From the NCBI GenBank assembly GCA_049303435.1, contig JBAQNC010000253.1:1-13711 (forward strand): a DNA stretch of 13,711 nucleotides, given 5' to 3'. Shown here piece after piece: positions 1 to 6,736 of the stretch (positions within the stretch are counted from its first letter, which is position 1; every line of letters starts with the position of its first letter). The stretch is from Parvibaculum sp049303435. Lineage in GTDB: Bacteria; Pseudomonadota; Alphaproteobacteria; Parvibaculales; Parvibaculaceae. The position numbers and the translations under genes are program-made. The notes under the pieces are model-generated. The model saw only the letters and a list, made by a program, of their open reading frames with translations. It was not told the origin of the DNA and did not search any database.

Positions 1-71
1 GTAGCTCAGCTGGATAGAGCACCAGATTCCTAATCTGGGGGTCGCGCGTTCGAATCGCGCCGGAGTCACCA
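1..71 (+). tRNA. tRNA-Arg (anticodon CCT), 5' end cut by window edge
   Basis: The cloverleaf can be folded by hand. The D stem is GCTC (4-7) with GAGC (17-20). The anticodon stem is CCAGA (22-26) with TCTGG (34-38), around the loop TTCCTAA with anticodon CCT at 29-31, which reads AGG arginine codons. The T stem is GCGCG (44-48) with CGCGC (56-60), around TTCGAAT. The 3' acceptor strand is CGGAGTC (61-67), followed by discriminator A68 and an encoded CCA (69-71). Only the last base of the 5' acceptor strand is inside the window, so about 6 nt are missing; by pairing they should read GACTCC. No obvious T-run terminator follows. Confidence 0.96.
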
Positions 72-140
72 CCCCATTGAAATTTTCGGCAACCGCTTAT
101 CTAGAAGCTTCCTCTCCCCTGACATCCACGAGAACACAAA

Positions 141-359
141 ATGAAAATCTGGAAAGGCGTGCCCAAGTCCACCAACACGCGTAGCGTCCTCAAATCGATA
201 AGCTGGCGCGTGACGGCAAGCACGGACACGTTCCTGATTGCCTGGTTCGTGACCGGAGCGCCTACGACCGGTGGCGCCATCGCACTGGGCGAAATCCTGA
301 CAAAGATTGTCTGGTACTACGTTCACGAAAGAATCTGGGCGCATATCAACGTCGAATAG
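141..359 (+). CDS. DUF2061 family small membrane protein
   Basis: This 72-residue protein matches the DUF2061 family by pattern. It has a basic N-terminus, then the segment RSVLKSISWRVTAS (about residues 14-27), a first hydrophobic segment (about 28-40, TDTFLIAWFVTG), a short Gly/Thr-rich turn, a second hydrophobic segment (about 45-58), and the family's typical ending YYVHERIW. Two inner-membrane helices are likely. The function of the family is unknown. The length is normal and the ORF is intact. The ATG at 141 has only a weak Shine-Dalgarno (GAGAACACAAA before it), but the N-terminus agrees with the family. It lies 69 bp after the tRNA and ends 8 bp before the stop of the convergent exporter permease gene. 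Confidence 0.82.
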   Translation: MKIWKGVPKSTNTRSVLKSISWRVTASTDTFLIAWFVTGAPTTGGAIALGEILTKIVWYYVHERIWAHINVE

Positions 360-367
360 ACGAAGCG

Positions 368-1570
368 CTATTCGTATCTAAGCGCCTCGATGGGATTGAG
401 GCGCGCTGCATTACGCGCCGGAAAATACCCGAACACTACGCCAACCACCGCCGAAAAGACGAAGGCGACACCGATGATCGGCAGGTTGAGTACAAAGGGA
501 ATGTTCACGAAATTCGCGACAACCACCGAAATGATCAGTCCGATCACAATGCCAATGATCCCGCCCGACAATGACAAAGCGCCGGCCTCGACAAGAAACT
601 GCAAAAGTACCTCGCGCTCAAAGGCCCCGACGGCAAGCCTGATGCCGATCTCGCGTGTCCGCTCGGTCACCGACACAAGCATGATGTTCATGATCCCGAT
701 GCCGCCTACAATGAGACTGATGGCGGCGACCGCGCCCAGAAAAGCGGTCAGCAGGGACGTCGTGTTCTCGACCAGCGCTTCGATTTCGCGCATGTCTTGA
801 ACCTGAAAATCATCGGTCTCGCCCGGGCCGATATGGCGACGCTGCTTGAGCAAGGCTTCGGTATCCGCCTTCACCTTGTCGATCGACGCGCCATTGCGCG
901 CCGACAGGAAGATCATCGAAATGTCGTCGGTACCGGAAATGCGCCGCTGGAAAGCAAGCAGTGGCATGAGAACCACATCATCCTGATCTTGACCGAAGGT
1001 CGAGGAGCCCTTGGGCACGAGCAGGCCGATGACCTGACATGACCCTTTGCCCAAACGTATGCGCGCGCCAATGGGATCCTGCTGACCAAAAAGCTGCTTG
1101 CGAACCGTTTCCCCGATGACACAGACGGTGCGACCTGCCCGCTGCTCCGCCTCATCGAAAATGCGCCCGGAACCAAGTTCCCATTGCCGAACAGCGAAAT
1201 AGGCATTGGTGATACCCGACACAGTGGTCGTCCAATTGGTATTGGCATAAACCACACGTTGGCTCGACGAAGACATGGGCGCCACAAGCTCCAGACCAGA
1301 TATGCCACGCTCAAGCGCCAAAGCATCGGCCTGCTTGAAGGCTGTGGTACCACCGCTTGAGCCGCGCTGACGCGAACCCGGGAACACCATAAGAAGATTT
1401 TTGCCAAGACCGGAAATATCCGAAGAAACGCGCTGTTGCGCGCCGCCGCCCAAAGTGACCATGGCAATGACAGCAGCGACACCGATGACAATGCCGAGCA
1501 TCGTAAGCGCCGAGCGCATCAGATTGCGTCTTATCTCGCGCACCGCGAGCAGAAGCGTATCAAGAAACAT
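368..1570 (-). CDS. MacB-like ABC transporter permease (FtsX/MacB_PCD family)
   Basis: This is the membrane subunit of a MacAB-type efflux or export ABC transporter, 400 residues from the chosen start. The first membrane helix is at about residues 22-42 (ALTMLGIVIGVAAVIAMVTL), followed by a GGGAQQ stretch. A large periplasmic MacB_PCD-like domain spans about 45-270. Three C-terminal helices lie near 274-298, 333-355 and 365-384. Between the first two of these sits the conserved cytoplasmic stretch SVTERTREIGIRLAVGA, and the protein ends NPIEALRYE, as is typical. A start at 1624 (18 residues longer) is open, but the ATG at 1570 has a GAGGT ribosome site 7 nt upstream and matches family N-termini. 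It overlaps the ATPase gene by 11 nt, so the two are translationally coupled. E. coli MacB fuses ATPase and permease; here they are separate. The substrate cannot be told. Confidence 0.92.
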   Translation of the reverse strand: MFLDTLLLAVREIRRNLMRSALTMLGIVIGVAAVIAMVTLGGGAQQRVSSDISGLGKNLLMVFPGSRQRGSSGGTTAFKQADALALERGISGLELVAPMSSSSQRVVYANTNWTTTVSGITNAYFAVRQWELGSGRIFDEAEQRAGRTVCVIGETVRKQLFGQQDPIGARIRLGKGSCQVIGLLVPKGSSTFGQDQDDVVLMPLLAFQRRISGTDDISMIFLSARNGASIDKVKADTEALLKQRRHIGPGETDDFQVQDMREIEALVENTTSLLTAFLGAVAAISLIVGGIGIMNIMLVSVTERTREIGIRLAVGAFEREVLLQFLVEAGALSLSGGIIGIVIGLIISVVVANFVNIPFVLNLPIIGVAFVFSAVVGVVFGYFPARNAARLNPIEALRYE

Positions 1571-2303
1571 GGACAACACCTCGTCTGGAGGGCTGCGCAT
1601 GATCCGACTCAACCCCGCCGTCACGAAAATTCACCGCGCGCGAGGCAAAAGCGGCCATTTCGGCCTCATGAGTCACCATGGCAATCGTAATCTTGTGATC
1701 CTGATTGAGCGCTTCAAGAATCTCCATGATTTCGAGCGAACGATGCGTGTCGAGATTGCCCGTCGGCTCATCGGCGAGCAGAATCGCCGGTTCCGTCGCG
1801 ATGGCCCGCGCAATCGCCACACGTTGCTGCTGACCACCGGAGAGCTCGGCAGACGTATGTCCGGCGCGTTCCGCCAGCCCCACCGCTTCAAGCGCGGCAA
1901 AGGCGCGATCACGACGCTCGGCGCGCGACATGCGCCGATAGATGAGAGGCAGCTCCACATTTTCAAGCGCCGTAGTGCGCTTGAGCAGATTGAAGCCCTG
2001 AAAGACGAAGCCCAGATAATTTCGCCGCAACAGCGCTCTTTGATCCCGGCTCAATTCACCGACGTCGACACCGCGAAACAGATATTGCCCGCTCGTTGGT
2101 GTGTCGAGACAACCGATGATGTTCATACAGGTCGATTTTCCCGATCCGCTCGGCCCCATAATGGCGACAAATTCACCATCACGAATGGTGAGGTCAACAG
2201 CATCGAGCGCACGCACCTCACCTTCGCCCTCACCATAAATCTTGGATACGCCCGTAAAGACGATGAGAGGTGGCTCTTGCGAAGAGGCGGCAGGGGACAC
2301 CAC
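1560..2303 (-). CDS. MacB-like ABC transporter ATP-binding protein
   Basis: This 247-residue cytoplasmic ATPase powers the exporter formed with the flanking adaptor and permease. All nucleotide-binding motifs are present: Walker A GPSGSGKST (50-58), Q-loop Gln102 in FQGFN, signature LSGGQQQRV (154-162), Walker B ILLADEP (174-180), D-loop NLD (183-185) and H-loop His212. The GCLDTPTSG stretch after Walker A and the LLKRTTALENVELPL stretch place it in the MacB/LolD/FtsE group. The start is a GTG at 2303, with GAGGG 6 nt upstream. The stop of the adaptor and this start share one base (TAGTG), so translation is probably coupled. Downstream it overlaps the permease by 11 nt. The ORF is intact and of normal length for a stand-alone MacB-type ATPase. 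Confidence 0.93.
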   Translation of the reverse strand: MVSPAASSQEPPLIVFTGVSKIYGEGEGEVRALDAVDLTIRDGEFVAIMGPSGSGKSTCMNIIGCLDTPTSGQYLFRGVDVGELSRDQRALLRRNYLGFVFQGFNLLKRTTALENVELPLIYRRMSRAERRDRAFAALEAVGLAERAGHTSAELSGGQQQRVAIARAIATEPAILLADEPTGNLDTHRSLEIMEILEALNQDHKITIAMVTHEAEMAAFASRAVNFRDGGVESDHAQPSRRGVVHVS

Positions 2304-3532
2304 TACTTGCCCTCTGCCTTGAGGTCCGTCAGCACGATGTCGCCCTCTTTTACATCACCATTGATGACTTCCGTCTGCTGACCATTCGTCAACCCAAGTT
2401 GAAGCGAGACGGATTGAGGCTTCTCATCCTTCAAAACCCAGACTGTCTTTCGAATGATCGAATCATCAGGGCTTGCACCTGTCGGCGCCGCCATACCGGG
2501 AGGCGTGAACCGCGTTGCGCCATTGGGCACAAGTAGAACATTCTTTTTCTCCGCCGTTGCAATCTCGGCGGTCGCCGTCATACCGGGGCGAAGCGCAAGA
2601 TCGCTGTTGTCGACCGAAAGAACCGCCACATAGGAAACGACATTATTCGTTGTGGTTGAAGCAAAGCGCAGCTTCTCGATGCGCGCCTTGAACTGGCGGT
2701 TGGGATAGGCGTCCACGGTAAAGAGCGCGTTCTGCCCTTCCTTCACCTCGCCGACATCGGCCTCATCGACATCCACCTGCAACTCCATATGGCTCAGATT
2801 ATCAGCCAGCGTAAAAAGCGTTGGCGTCTGAAAGGTAGCGGCAACGGTCTGACCGGGTTCAATGTCACGCTTGATGACGACACCATCAATGGGCGACCTG
2901 ATGACGGCCTTGGAGAGTGATGTCTCGTCGGCAGCCACCTGCGCCTCATTGGCTTTGACGCGCGCCTTGCCGCCGACATAATTTGCTTCCGCCCGCTTGA
3001 GCGCCGCCAACGCCGTATCGACATCAAGCTGCGAGACGGCATGAGAGGCAAAAAGACCCTTGGTGCGCTTCCACTGGGACGCGGCCTCTATGCGCGTCGC
3101 TTCATATTGCAGGAGCGTCGCACGAGACTCATCCAGCGTCGCCTGAGATTTCGCCAGAGAATTTTTCAACGACATCGTATCGATCTCGGCAAGTATTTCG
3201 CCCTTCTTGACCTCGTCGTTATAGTCCACGTTGACCGTTTCAATACGGCCCGAGATTTCGCTGCCCACGATTACCGACGTTTCGGGCTCGATCGACCCCG
3301 TGGCCGTGACAATGACCTTGAGATCGGCGCGCGTAACCGCCTCGCTGACATATTGTGTTTCGGATGAGGCACGCGAGAAATAAATCCAGATCAAGCCGCC
3401 AATGAAGACCAGAGCAACCGCTCCGGCGACCCTGCGATGCTCCGCAAGCCAACCTCGCCAGTCGCCACCTTGCCCACCGCCCCTGCCCGAGAGCCCCAAC
3501 CGTTCGGCCACATCCTTGCTTGCCTCACTCAT
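2303..3532 (-). CDS. MacA-like periplasmic adaptor (HlyD/RND membrane fusion protein)
   Basis: This 409-residue membrane fusion protein is expected to link the inner-membrane ABC pump to an outer-membrane channel. A short cytoplasmic N-terminus rich in Gly and Arg is followed by one membrane anchor (about 35-53) and not by a lipoprotein box. The split lipoyl domain lies at about 79-117 (TGSIEPETSVIVGSEISGRI) and 209-230 (AVIRSPIDGVVIKRDIEPGQ). The alpha-helical hairpin lies between (about 118-205). A beta-barrel (about 245-325, LALRPGMTATAEI) and a membrane-proximal domain follow. It is the first gene of the three-gene operon. No TolC-like gene is present here, so the outer-membrane partner must be encoded elsewhere. 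The ATG at 3532 has no good ribosome site directly before it (GGGGCG about 9 nt upstream), so the exact start is less certain than the family. Confidence 0.92.
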   Translation of the reverse strand: MSEASKDVAERLGLSGRGGGQGGDWRGWLAEHRRVAGAVALVFIGGLIWIYFSRASSETQYVSEAVTRADLKVIVTATGSIEPETSVIVGSEISGRIETVNVDYNDEVKKGEILAEIDTMSLKNSLAKSQATLDESRATLLQYEATRIEAASQWKRTKGLFASHAVSQLDVDTALAALKRAEANYVGGKARVKANEAQVAADETSLSKAVIRSPIDGVVIKRDIEPGQTVAATFQTPTLFTLADNLSHMELQVDVDEADVGEVKEGQNALFTVDAYPNRQFKARIEKLRFASTTTNNVVSYVAVLSVDNSDLALRPGMTATAEIATAEKKNVLLVPNGATRFTPPGMAAPTGASPDDSIIRKTVWVLKDEKPQSVSLQLGLTNGQQTEVINGDVKEGDIVLTDLKAEGK

Positions 3533-3866
3533 ATGTTTGCGCCCCGCACGGACCCTCTTTCATTTCAACAACACTTGACGTTCCCGCGCTCCCGGCGCGG
3601 AAAACCCCTATGATAATAAACGACACAGCACCGAAAATCCGTCGCAAGGAAACCCCAAGAACAGATCCAAGATGGGGACCTGCATCCGGATTGCCAGCGC
3701 CGCAATGATAGTCTAGGAGGAGATTGCCTGCCGTAATAGGCCTCGCATAGACCACTTGCCTGTGACATTCTGGCAAAATAAAAGCAGAAACCACTCGCTG
3801 CTGATCGACCCCGCTCACCCATCGCCTGGATCTATGAGCGGGCCAAGGGGCTGAATTGACCGCACC
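3533..3866. other. 334-bp divergent intergenic region
   Basis: I see no convincing gene in this stretch between the minus-strand exporter operon and the plus-strand glycosyltransferase. It must hold promoters for both, but I could not pick a pair of -35/-10 boxes with good spacing on either strand. Visible structure includes a GC hairpin CCGCGC-TCCCG-GCGCGG near 3589-3605 with no T-run, and a spaced inverted repeat TTGCC-N11-GGCAA at 3756-3776, about 90 bp before the glycosyltransferase start. There is also a strong ribosome-site-like AGGAGG at 3715-3720, followed by a tiny TTG reading frame (3724-3750). The longer open frames here have composition and sequence unlike proteins and run antisense into the glycosyltransferase, so I treat them as chance. 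Confidence 0.6.
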
Positions 3867-4799
3867 ATGCGACGTATTCTGATCATCAAACATGGCGCAT
3901 TCGGCGACGTCATCCAATCGGAAGGCGCTATCCGCGACATTCGCGAAAACCACCCCACTGACAATATCACCGTTCTGACGACCCCTCCCTATCGGCGCAT
4001 TTTCGAGCGTTGCCCCTGGATCAATCGTGTACTTGTCGATCCCCGCGCGCCGCGCTGGCGGCTCGACAAAATGTATGCGCTCGGGCGGATGCTGAAAACG
4101 CAGAAGTTCGACATGGTCTATGACCTTCAGAACTCATCGCGCACGGCGAGTTACTTCCGCTGGTTCTTCAAGGGCACGAACTGGTCGGGAAGCGCCAAAG
4201 GCGCAAGCCATCCTGTCCGGCTAAAGAACCCAAAAAAAGTCAAGTCGCTTGACCGCATGGCAATTCAGTTAAAAGACGCAGGCCTCACCATCCGCTATTC
4301 ACGCAAGCCGGATGTCTCATGGATGGCCGATGATGTAAGCGCCCTCATGGCGAAAGCTGGCGTCAAACCGCCTTTCATCCTGCTCATCCCCGGCTCCTCC
4401 TCGCGTCATCCACAAAAGCGCTGGCCCTATTATGCCGAGCTTGCCAAACGCCTGATGGACGAGGGATTCCAGATCGTCACCGCGCCCGGCCCGGAGGAAA
4501 TGAACCTGGCGGACAAAATCCCCGGCATCGCCCTCAAGGGCCCACGCGGCTTCATCAACTGGTTCGAACTGGCAGGCGTGATGAAACAGGCAGCCTTCAT
4601 TGTCGGCAATGACACGGGCCCCAGCCACCTCGCCGCGCATATCGGCGCACCGGGCCTCGCGCTATTCGGCGCGCACACGACAGCCGAGCGCACAGGCATC
4701 GAGCGTGAAAACTTCAGCGCCATCGAAGTCTCCAATCTCGCCAACCTGCCGGTAGCCCGCGTACTTGACGAAATTCACCTGCGCGTCGCGTCTAGTTGA
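3867..4799 (+). CDS. Glycosyltransferase family 9 (ADP-heptose:LPS heptosyltransferase-like)
   Basis: This 310-residue GT-B fold enzyme is of the family that transfers heptose from ADP-heptose to lipopolysaccharide inner core at the cytoplasmic face. The N-terminal domain begins MRRILIIKHGAFGDVIQSEGAI (positions 1-22), the equivalent of the GD(V/L) acceptor loop of WaaC/WaaF. The C-terminal nucleotide-sugar domain starts near 170 with ILLIPGSSSRHPQKRWP. It carries the family hallmark GNDTGPSHLAAHIGAPGLALFG (247-268), where Asp249 is the conserved acidic residue and the GPSHLAA stretch binds the donor. Length is slightly short for WaaC/F (usually about 320-350) but complete. The start agrees with the family N-terminus, though the ribosome site is poor. 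The sugar and acceptor cannot be deduced. It overlaps the convergent DUF6165 gene by 8 nt. Confidence 0.9.
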   Translation: MRRILIIKHGAFGDVIQSEGAIRDIRENHPTDNITVLTTPPYRRIFERCPWINRVLVDPRAPRWRLDKMYALGRMLKTQKFDMVYDLQNSSRTASYFRWFFKGTNWSGSAKGASHPVRLKNPKKVKSLDRMAIQLKDAGLTIRYSRKPDVSWMADDVSALMAKAGVKPPFILLIPGSSSRHPQKRWPYYAELAKRLMDEGFQIVTAPGPEEMNLADKIPGIALKGPRGFINWFELAGVMKQAAFIVGNDTGPSHLAAHIGAPGLALFGAHTTAERTGIERENFSAIEVSNLANLPVARVLDEIHLRVASS

Positions 4800-5202
4800 A
4801 TTCAGTATAGGATTTTTCTTCGATGATCGTGGAGCCGGTCAGAAGATTGATTTCTTTCTTCAGCGCCGCACGCTTGTCATTCTGCTTGTAGACTGAACGG
4901 GCAAGATTGACAAACGTCTGACCGAAATCCTTATCTGCCTCACACTGTCGGATATCGTCCTCAATCACCCAAAGCGCCTCATTCACAGCCTTGAGTTCAG
5001 CCTCGAGCCGGGTCAACTCCGCGCTGTCGGGAATATGCGCCTTGCGCGCCTCGCTCAGCACGTCGAGCTCATAACGCACGTTCTTCAACTTGGCTTCGTC
5101 GCGCATGCGTTCGGACTTGATGACAAGAATCGTGATTTTGTCGATCAACTCGCCGGGGCCCACTTCGATCAGGATTACCGGTTGTGTGTTGCTATTTGTC
5201 AT
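4792..5202 (-). CDS. DUF6165 family protein (unknown function)
   Basis: This is a 136-residue soluble protein. The pattern ILIEVGPGELIDKITILVIKSER near the N-terminus, followed by KLKNVRYELDVL, is what I associate with DUF6165, a family of unknown function. The rest is mostly predicted helix rich in Glu, Lys and Arg (about residues 28-120), with a possible coiled coil around SAELTRLEAELKAVNEALW. There is no signal peptide or membrane segment. The frame is open 27 codons further upstream, but the ATG at 5202 is preceded by AGAGGA 4 nt away and matches the conserved N-terminus. It ends inside the last 8 nt of the glycosyltransferase gene on the other strand. The close pairing hints at a shared envelope-polysaccharide role; that is inference from context only. 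Confidence 0.78.
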   Translation of the reverse strand: MTNSNTQPVILIEVGPGELIDKITILVIKSERMRDEAKLKNVRYELDVLSEARKAHIPDSAELTRLEAELKAVNEALWVIEDDIRQCEADKDFGQTFVNLARSVYKQNDKRAALKKEINLLTGSTIIEEKSYTEFN

Positions 5203-5223
5203 TCTGTCCTCTTTCCGCACATT

Positions 5224-5237
5224 GGAGAACCTTCTCC
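5224..5237. repeat. Inverted repeat GGAGAA-CC-TTCTCC in DUF6165 leader
   Basis: This perfect 6-bp inverted repeat with a 2-nt centre lies between the likely promoter and the ribosome site of the DUF6165 gene. It could be a repressor operator. As RNA the loop would be too tight unless the stem opens. A chance palindrome is possible. Confidence 0.4.
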
Positions 5238-5257
5238 GATGCGCCTGACCATGGGCT

Positions 5258-5287
5258 TTTATAGCCAAGGGGAGCCATGTCATGCCA
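5258..5287 (-). promoter_or_regulatory. Possible promoter of the DUF6165 gene
   Basis: Read on the minus strand, TATAAA (5263-5258) is a good -10 element. TGGCAT (5287-5282) is a mediocre -35 placed 18 nt upstream. Transcription would start near 5251, leaving a leader of about 50 nt that contains the inverted repeat at 5224-5237. This rests on motif matching only. Confidence 0.3.
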
Positions 5288-5311
5288 GAATGTTTTTACA
5301 ATGACCAGTAA

Positions 5312-5336
5312 TCTGATCCAGAGTCCCATGATCAGA
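5312..5336. repeat. Inverted repeat TCTGATC-N11-GATCAGA upstream of the PilZ gene
   Basis: These 7-bp perfect arms (5312-5318 and 5330-5336) are separated by 11 nt and end 20 nt before the PilZ-like gene start. The spacing suits a dimeric regulator site or a small leader hairpin. It could be fortuitous. Confidence 0.4.
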
Positions 5337-5356
5337 AGATATGTGAGCTAAGCTGG

Positions 5357-5698
5357 ATGTCGTTGATTTCGCGCCTTGTCGAAGAGTTTCGTCGCCGCCT
5401 CGCCGAGCCGGAACAGCGAACTGCGGCGCGCGAGACCGATCCCTGGCTCTTCGTCGAAATCAATTCCAGCGAGCAGCGCGCCCGAAACTGGTCTGCGGGC
5501 GGCGCCTGCATTCAAGGCTGCGCGGAGGACCTCGCCATCGGCCAGATCGTCTCCGGTCGCCTGCGCTGGCACAAACGCGAAGCCGGTCACAACTTCACCG
5601 CCGAAGTGATGCGCATCAATCCCGGCGGCGAAATTGCGTTGAGATGGCTGGCGCTCAACGATGCCACCCTTGCCAGAATGGAGCCGCCGGAAGGCTGA
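5357..5698 (+). CDS. PilZ domain-like protein
   Basis: This 113-residue single-domain soluble protein is likely a PilZ-type cyclic-di-GMP effector. The two sequence hallmarks are present. RxxxR is Arg21-Thr-Ala-Ala-Arg25, and the second motif (D/N)xSxxG is Asn44-Trp-Ser46-Ala-Gly-Gly49. After these come beta-strand-like stretches (GQIVSGRLRWHKREAGHNF, AEVMRINPGGEIALRWL) that fit a PilZ barrel. The N-terminal 20 residues form a basic amphipathic helix. In the family these motifs bind c-di-GMP to control motility or envelope polysaccharide. The call here is from the motifs alone. The ATG at 5357 has a weak ribosome site (AGCTGG directly before it). A long antisense open frame covers the gene but does not look like a protein. 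The neighbours do not name its target. Confidence 0.66.
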   Translation: MSLISRLVEEFRRRLAEPEQRTAARETDPWLFVEINSSEQRARNWSAGGACIQGCAEDLAIGQIVSGRLRWHKREAGHNFTAEVMRINPGGEIALRWLALNDATLARMEPPEG

Positions 5699-5788
5699 CG
5701 CTGGGGAAATTCCCCTGCCCTCGCACGCGGCCATTCCTCGGGCTAAAGTTTCATCCAACAGCCGTCAAATGTTTTGGGAGGAGCAACA

Positions 5789-6619
5789 ATGCCCGTTACC
5801 GCAACCCTCGACACCCCGGAATATGAAACCTTGCTGATCCGCAAGGAAGGCCCAGTCGATTGGCTGACGCTCAATCGGCCAGATACATTAAACGCCATAA
5901 ACCCGACGCTGAGCGCCGAATTGCAGGACTATTTCGGTCGTCTCTATACCGATCAGAGCGTTCGCATTGTTGTCATCAAGGGTGCGGGCCGCGCCTATAG
6001 CGCCGGACTTGACCTGAAGCATCGCGATAATTCAAGCGATGTCAGCTCAAGCGGCGTCGTCGCCGGACTGCGCAGCCAGCGCGCCATCAGCGAGATAGTG
6101 ATGAAAATGCGCCGTTGTCCGCAGGCCATCATCAGCCTCGTGCACGGTCCCGCCTGCGGCGGTGGTTTTGCCTTTGCACTCGCTTCCGACATTCGTATTG
6201 CGGGAGAAAGCGCACGCATGAACGCTGCCTTCATCCGTATCGGGCTTTCCGCTTGCGACATCGGCGTTTCCTACTTCTTGCCGCGTCTCGTCGGCGTCTC
6301 TGTGGCGTCTGAACTCATGCTGACAGGCCGCTTCATCAATGCGGACCGCGCCCTTCGCGTCGGCCTCGTCTCAGAAGTCGTGCAGGATGACAAACTCGCA
6401 GAGGCGGCACAGCCCTATATCGATGAAATGCTGACGACATCACCGCTCGGCCTGCGCCTGACCAAGGAATGCCTCAACATGTCGGTCGATGCTGGAAGCC
6501 TCGAAGCCGCCATTTCAATGGAAGACCGCAACCAGATCCTAGCGGCTCAGACCAACGACTTCCGCGAAGGCATTTCTGCCTTCCTGCAAAAGCGCAGGCC
6601 GGTATTCAGCAATAGCTAA
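5789..6619 (+). CDS. Enoyl-CoA hydratase/isomerase (crotonase) family protein
   Basis: This 276-residue crotonase-fold, acyl-CoA-binding protein has the oxyanion-hole segments AYSAGLDL (69-76) and GPACGGGFAFALASD (120-134). These are followed by ARMNAAFIRIGLSACDIGVSYFLPRLVG (142-169) and the typical C-terminal helical region ending FLQKRRPVF. Against rat enoyl-CoA hydratase the two catalytic glutamates fall on Ala128 and Phe148, so classical hydration is doubtful. Asp157 lies near the position of the catalytic Asp of dienoyl-CoA isomerases, with a one-residue offset. It may be an isomerase or another crotonase activity. The ATG at 5789 has a strong GGGAGGAG (5776-5783) 5 nt upstream; the in-frame ATG at 5774 lies within that ribosome site region and is not used. 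It is the first of the lipid-type genes on this strand. Confidence 0.88.
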   Translation: MPVTATLDTPEYETLLIRKEGPVDWLTLNRPDTLNAINPTLSAELQDYFGRLYTDQSVRIVVIKGAGRAYSAGLDLKHRDNSSDVSSSGVVAGLRSQRAISEIVMKMRRCPQAIISLVHGPACGGGFAFALASDIRIAGESARMNAAFIRIGLSACDIGVSYFLPRLVGVSVASELMLTGRFINADRALRVGLVSEVVQDDKLAEAAQPYIDEMLTTSPLGLRLTKECLNMSVDAGSLEAAISMEDRNQILAAQTNDFREGISAFLQKRRPVFSNS

Positions 6620-6736
6620 GTATTTCAGCCTCATCGATTCATGATTTACAAACCAAGAGCGCCAAAAACCCGCAAAGCGGATGTGCAATAGCGCGTTTGG
6701 TGTCATGATTGTCAATTCGCCCAAGCGAGGACCTTC

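Noticed and set aside
1..140. tRNA gene as an integration site for a mobile element
   Set aside because: tRNA 3' ends are common attachment sites, but no integrase, no repeat of the tRNA 3' end elsewhere in the window that I could see, and no shift in gene character support this.
1401..2381. Long plus-strand open frame antisense to the exporter genes
   Set aside because: Its sequence has no domain features and is rich in Arg, His and Ser, as expected for an antisense shadow. The minus strand encodes a clear ATPase and permease with overlapping, well-placed starts.
3525..3953. Minus-strand open frame across the divergent intergenic region
   Set aside because: It runs antisense into the glycosyltransferase start and also overlaps the adaptor start. 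It shows no recognisable motif or ribosome site, so chance is likelier.
5703..5715. GGGGAAATTCCCC palindrome after the PilZ gene as a terminator
   Set aside because: The stem is only about 5 bp with a tiny loop, and no T-run follows. It is probably fortuitous.
5348..5758. Minus-strand open frame of 136 codons over the PilZ gene
   Set aside because: The plus-strand product carries both PilZ motifs. The antisense product is Ala/Gly/Arg-rich without any motif.
6673..6683. CCGC-AAA-GCGG hairpin after the crotonase gene as a terminator
   Set aside because: It is a 4-bp stem with no T-run, too weak to call.
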